Shown here: one piece after another, positions 38,985-42,500 of the stretch
Numbering within the stretch: position 1 is the stretch's first letter
Layout: each line of letters begins with the position of its first letter
DNA from: Symbiodinium natans
Taxonomy: Eukaryota; Sar; Dinophyceae; Suessiales; Symbiodiniaceae
DNA length: 42,500 nt
Direction of reading: 5' to 3'
NCBI GenBank assembly: GCA_905221605.1
Contig: CAJNDS010000269.1
Coordinates: 913,328 to 955,827 of the forward strand
The notes under the pieces: generated by a model
The model's input: the letters and a program-made list of their open reading frames with translations, nothing else
What the model was told of the DNA's origin: nothing
The model's database searches: none
Position numbers and translations under genes: made by a program

Positions 38985-39155
38985 AAACCCTATAAACCCT
39001 AAACCCCTGAAGCCCAACTCCCTTAAGCCCCTGAACTCCCTGCCACCGGTCAAAACCCCTAAACAACAAACCCTAAACCCAAAATTAGAAACCCTAAACC
39101 CTAAACCCTAAACCCTAAACCCTAAACCCTAAACCCTAAACCCTAAACCCTAAAC
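38985..39155 (-). repeat. CCCTAAA array
   Basis: Degenerate then about 10 perfect units, upstream of exon 39162-39224. Confidence 0.9.
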
Positions 39156-39161
39156 TGCGCC

Positions 39162-39224
39162 GAGTCCATGCCTTTGGAGCCGATTGCACACTTCGAAGCT
39201 CCCGGCTTTGCTGCACCGGGCTGA
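39162..39224 (+). CDS. Terminal exon, unknown protein
   Basis: Between CCCTAAA (to 39155) and TTTAGGG-type (from 39228) arrays. Reads SMPLEPIAHFEAPGFAAPG and TGA. A second frame is also open. Confidence 0.35.
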   Translation, partial: ESMPLEPIAHFEAPGFAAPG

Positions 39225-39227
39225 GTC

Positions 39228-39740
39228 AGGGCTTAGGGGCTTTAGGCTTTGAGGGTTTAAGGTTTAGGGTTTAGGGTTTGGGGTTTGGGGTTTAGGGTTT
39301 GGGGGATAGCTTCTCGGGTTTGGGTTTTCGGGTTTGGGTTTAGGGTTTGGCGCTGAGTCAGGGTCTGGGGTTCAGTCAGTGGGGGGGCCTTCGGGCCGTA
39401 GGGTGTTAGGGTTTAGGGTAAATAGAGGCTTTAGGGCATGCAGGGCTTGTAGGGTTGTTAGGGCTTTAGGGTTTAGGGTTTAGGGTTAAGGGCTTTAGGG
39501 TTTACAGAGCTTCAGGGTTTAGGGTTTTAGGGTATGTAGGGCTTGAGGATTTGGGGTTTCAGGGTTTAGGGTTTGGGGGTTCAGGGCTTTGGGGTTCGGG
39601 TTGTTTGGGTGTTCGGGTCTCTACTTTAGGTTGCAGGGTATGTAGCGTTTGCGGGGTATGAAGGGCCAGAATATGTGGTATGCAAGTTATGTAGGGTTTG
39701 TGGTGTTTCAGGGTCATAAGGATTCAAAACTAAACCCTAA
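39228..39740 (+). repeat. Degenerate TTTAGGG region
   Basis: TTTAGGG, TTTGGGG and GTAGGG-type units at decreasing quality; nothing else is seen in it. Confidence 0.8.
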
Positions 39741-39835
39741 ACCACAAGGGTTGTAGGGACTATAAGGTCTTCTGCGTTTCAAGGATGCTGAAGTCCTAAA
39801 GTCAAGCAGGGTTGCAAGTACCCTGAACCTCCCTA

Positions 39836-39934
39836 ATCCCTAAACCCTAAACCCTAAACCCTAAACCCTAAACCCTAAACCCTAAACCCTAAACCCTAAA
39901 CCCTAAACCCTAAACCCTAAACCCTAAACCCTAA
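39836..39934 (-). repeat. CCCTAAA array
   Basis: About 14 perfect units. Confidence 0.95.
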
Positions 39935-39935
39935 G

Positions 39936-40018
39936 CTTGCTTCCGCTCGAAAGGCCGGACAGCTGGGCACGAACCCGTCCCACAAGCCTCGGAGGGTCCG
40001 GCGCTGAGACTGGTGGTG
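39936..40018 (+). CDS. Candidate exon, unknown
   Basis: Follows a 14-unit CCCTAAA array and ends at a GT that starts a TTTGGGG/TTTAGGG array. The frame LLPLERPDSWARTRPTSLGG avoids a stop; another frame (KAGQLGTNPSHKPRRVRR) ends at TGA 40005. Confidence 0.35.
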
Positions 40019-40200
40019 GTTTGGGGTTCAGGGTTTTGGGTTTGGGTTTTTTTTGGTGAAGGGTTTGAGGGTTTGAGGGTTTAAGCGTTTACGGGTTTAA
40101 TGGGTTTAGGGCTTTAGGGTTTAGGGTTTAAGGGTTTGCGGGTTTAAGGGTTTACGGGTTTAAGGGTTTTAGGGTTTAGGGTTTTAGGGTTTTGGGTTTA
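40019..40200 (+). repeat. TTTAGGG-type array
   Basis: TTTGGGG, TTTGAGGG and TTTAAGGG variants after exon 39936-40018. Confidence 0.85.
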
Positions 40201-40399
40201 TTATAGAGGGCTCAATGAGGCTTGAGGGCTGAGAGGTTTTAAGGGCGTCGTCGTGTGAATTGTCTGTGTGAGAGAGCGCCTTTTCCTTCGTGCAAGCGGG
40301 TCTCCGTATTCGTTCTATGTCACATTTCGACCTCCCTAAACCCTTAATGCTAAACCCGAAGCCCTGAATGCGAGGACCCTTTTAAGACAAGGTTTTGGA

Positions 40400-40569
40400 A
40401 TGCCACCCCCCGCCCTGCCTGCAACGATACAGTTGCAGACCCTTCCTGAAGAAGCTAAAAGCCTACGTAGGCTTTACATGAAGAAGGCCCTTTCAGGATT
40501 CTTGGGCCGCCTACGGAACCCCACATCCTCGGCCCTCACCCCTAAACAACAAGAAATGTTGTGCTTTCG
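40400..40569 (+). CDS. Exon, unknown protein
   Basis: Frame TLPEEAKSLRRLYMKKALSG followed by LGRLRNPTSSALTPKQQEML and CF. The donor at 40570 is GTTTAGGG, the first unit of an array. An acceptor at 40438 (TTGCAG) would shorten it; otherwise it starts at or before ATG 40400. Confidence 0.5.
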
Positions 40570-40668
40570 GTTTAGGGTTTAGGGTTTAGGGTTTAGGGTT
40601 TAGGGTTTAGGGTTTGGGGTTTAATTAGGGTTTAGGGTTTGGGTTTGGGGTTTAGGGTTTAGGGTTGG
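40570..40668 (+). repeat. TTTAGGG array at a donor site
   Basis: GTTTAGGG starts directly after exon 40400-40569. Confidence 0.95.
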
Positions 40669-40687
40669 GGGGAAAGTCCTGAACCCT

Positions 40688-40768
40688 AACTTTGCGGAAC
40701 TATCTCTCATTGATGTTGGGCCGATGCCATGCTGCACTGCCAGGCCGTGCCCGCAACTGAGCCTATGA
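40688..40768 (+). CDS. Possible exon, unknown
   Basis: Frame NFAELSLIDVGPMPCCTARP to TGA 40766. An overlapping minus-strand frame (40621-40839) is equally open, so this is weak. Confidence 0.2.
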   Translation, partial: NFAELSLIDVGPMPCCTARPCPQLSL

Positions 40769-41047
40769 AGGCCATCGTGCTGCAAACGGGCTGACGTTGC
40801 CTTTTCCACTAGCCCCTTTGGGACTTCTTTTATGTTCACTTGTATAACACCCCAAGGGTATGTTCAACATGGTGATTTTTGATTAAGGTTCTAAGGGGAG
40901 CAAAATTCCTATACCCTACTCTGAGACAGGAGCTCCACACTTCGTCAAACCTTAGCAAAAACGGTACCCCTACTTTGGGAAACCCCCATATGGGCAGTTA
41001 GTTCTCTAAAGGGCTCAATTTGAGGGTCCTTACTGGGTGCGGTGGGA

Positions 41048-41109
41048 CCCTAAACCCTAAACCCTAATCCCTAAACCCTAATCCCTAAACCCTAAACCCT
41101 AAACCCTAT
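41048..41109 (-). repeat. CCCTAAA array before an acceptor
   Basis: Nine units with CCCTAAT variants, 10 bases before exon 41120. Confidence 0.95.
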
Positions 41110-41119
41110 AGTGTGCCAG

Positions 41120-41742
41120 GGGAGCACGTGCCCAAGCGCATGCGCAGCCATTGCAAGCTGCGAGCCCATCGGGAGGTACAGCTCCCCCCCGAAGCGCGCT
41201 CGTTGCCAACGCTCCTCGCGATGCGCTCAGGGGTTAGGAGTTAGGGTTGGTTTAGGGGGTTAGGGGTTTAGGGCTTTAGGCTTTAGGCTTTAGGGTTTAG
41301 GGTTTAGGGTTTAGGGTTTAGGGTTTAGGGTTTAGGGGTGCTTCGCTTGTCGCAGCGTTTGTGTTGAATTCAGAGCCGTCCTCTAGGAGATAGTCACGCC
41401 CGCCTTCTTTCGTTAGGACCCATTGATTCCTGCAAAGAAGATGCCAAAGTATGCGACAGAGCACTGCTGGCCTGTTTGCACCCTGCGGGTGTAGGGTTTA
41501 GGGTTTAGGGTTTAGGGCCTTTAGGGTGCGGTTTCACCCGACTGGCAAGGGTGAAGATTGCACCTGATTCCTGCAGATGTGCTAGACACTTTGGTTAAGT
41601 TCAGGTCCGCATATAACCCCCCACTTTTGGAGCTCTTGGGGACCCTACACAAAAGTAGGTACTGGAATGAGGTAAGTTCTTGCTCGCAGGGGGCATCAGG
41701 TTCTTTAAGAACCCAAGACCTACTTTGTTGCAGGCTACCTGA
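41120..41742 (+). CDS. Multi-exon gene, unknown function, probable 3' end
   Basis: Exons 41120-41231/2, 41417-41488, 41577-41671 and a terminal piece from 41734. They read HVPKRMRSHCKLRAHREVQL, PIDSCKEDAKVCDRALLACL, and VLDTLVKFRSAYNPPLLELL then HKSRYWNE, then AT and TGA. Phases agree if the first junction is placed in the shared AGG (TCAG/GGGTTAGG ... TTAG/GACCC), as happens with relaxed dinoflagellate introns. A CCCTAAA array precedes the first exon; GTTAGG-type and GTGTAGGG arrays follow exons 1 and 2; exon 3 has a consensus GTAAGT donor. Alpha-helical, Leu-rich; no family recognised. Confidence 0.55.
41233..41337 (+). repeat. TTTAGGG array at a donor site
   Basis: GTTAGG-type units turning into perfect TTTAGGG. 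Confidence 0.9.
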
Positions 41743-41858
41743 GAATCCTAGAAGGTGGGTTTTGGCAACTACCTACATAAGGCACCCTCAACCCTAAACC
41801 ATGAACCCTACCCCTAAACCCGAAACCCTAAACCCGAAGTGTCTTTGCGGGTTCTTAT

Positions 41859-41938
41859 TTAGGGTTTAGGGTTTAGGGTTTTAGGGTTTAGGGTTTAGGG
41901 TTTAGGGTTTAGGGTTTAGGGTTTAGGGTTTAGGGTTT
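41859..41938 (+). repeat. TTTAGGG array
   Basis: About 11 units directly in front of the ATG exon 41940-42025. Confidence 0.95.
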
Positions 41939-41939
41939 A

Positions 41940-42252
41940 ATGAGTGCAAGTGCCGGCCAGGTTCGGGAATGGCTTGAAGAGTTTGGATCCAAAGCTGCCA
42001 GCCAAGAAACGTGTGCCGGAGCGCGGTTCAGGGTTTAGGATTCAAGGGTTTAGGATTTAGGGTTTAGGGTTTAGGGTTTGGGTTTTCGGGCTCAGGGCAG
42101 CCTCCAAGCGCACGAGAAGGATTGCTGGTGCACACGCTCCTATGCACTTGTCCAGGAGATCCTTTCCGAAGCTGGAGCAAGGGCGGTTGAGGACAGGTGG
42201 GATGCTGGATTTTCAAATTGCTTAGAAACTGTCTCCCTGGTATTCTTTAAGG
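41940..42252 (+). CDS. 5' exons of a gene of unknown function
   Basis: Exon 41940-42025 starts with ATG (SASAGQVREWLEEFGSKAAS, then QETCAG), and exon 42101-42252 continues LQAHEKDCWCTRSYALVQEI and LSEAGARAVEDRW. Phase 2 to phase 2 match. The intron 42026-42100 is 75 bases of telomere-like repeat from GTTCAGGG to GGGCAG. The second exon may instead end at GT 42197; the longer version ends at another GTTCAGGG array. The gene continues past the window. Confidence 0.55.
42026..42100 (+). repeat. Intron made of telomere-like repeats
   Basis: Begins GTTCAGGGTTTAGGATTC, has four perfect or near-perfect TTTAGGG units in the middle and ends TCGGGCTCAGGGCAG. Flanked by two exons with good composition and matching phase. 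Confidence 0.65.
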
Positions 42253-42500
42253 GTTCAGGGTTTAGGGTTTAGGGTTTAGGGTCCTTGGTATCTTTAAGCC
42301 TTAGTAGCTGAAGGAGTACACTACACACTTTTTGGGATACGATAATCCCCTATAGAACTGAAAGTGTACACGTTTTTTTTTTTTTTTGTTGGGGGGGGGG
42401 GCTTATGAACTCAGCAAGTAAGAATGCACAGACATCGCTGCCAGACAGATTTCGTACGACATCGGGTAGAGAGCGTTGGCGTATTAGGGTATCTCCCAGC

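Noticed and set aside
1-42500. Window as a chromosome end (true telomere)
   Set aside because: Arrays occur in both orientations throughout, are short, and alternate with exon-like sequence; no terminal array is present.

Overview
This window looks like nuclear DNA of a dinoflagellate, most likely a Suessiales / Symbiodiniaceae-type genome. The evidence is as follows. (i) Telomere-type (TTTAGGG)n / (CCCTAAA)n arrays occur at more than 60 places in both orientations. (ii) Short exons can be read between these arrays, and their introns have relaxed boundaries (GT, GC, GA donors; AG or AGAG acceptors). (iii) There is a tandem family of multi-pass membrane proteins of a type I associate with dinoflagellates. 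(iv) A copia-like LTR element carries an 11-nt match to the end of the dinoflagellate spliced leader. No bacterial operons, rRNA, tRNA genes or CRISPR arrays are seen. Species cannot be named from the sequence.

Layout. 1-5030: several-exon ankyrin-repeat gene (+), ending at a stop at 4765. 5030-5870: AT-rich spacer. 5878-10851: short + exons, including pieces of a FabD-type malonyl-CoA:ACP transacylase. 11188-12200: arrays, a 64-base G run and a short exon. 12203-19424: three tandem copies of a membrane-protein gene with a TIR/HET-like soluble motif; the middle copy has an in-frame internal deletion. 20551-25000: more exons, including a chain of nine (21483-25000) whose splice phases agree. 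25032-33882: complete non-autonomous LTR retrotransposon (- strand) with one 2612-codon ORF, inserted in an intronic TTTAGGG array. 33990-42252: many further short + exons from at least three genes, none of which I recognise.

The most interesting signal is the relation between arrays and exons. A TTTAGGG array often starts at the base after an exon, so its first bases (GTTTAGGG, GTTTCGGG, GTTCAGGG, GTGTAGGG) form the 5' splice site. A CCCTAAA array often lies just before the next acceptor. Such introns carry complementary repeats at their two ends and could fold so that the splice sites come together. One 75-base intron (42026-42100) is made almost entirely of the repeat. In the triplicated locus one array is present in one copy and absent from the other two and is flanked by an 11-bp direct repeat, which suggests the arrays were inserted.

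All exon calls come from reading frames, splice motifs and phase matching by eye. No transcript or database evidence was available. Several exons are open in more than one frame, so single short exons are weaker than the phase-consistent chains. The TTTAGGG/CCCTAAA blocks are listed with '+' when TTTAGGG reads on the given strand and '-' when CCCTAAA does.
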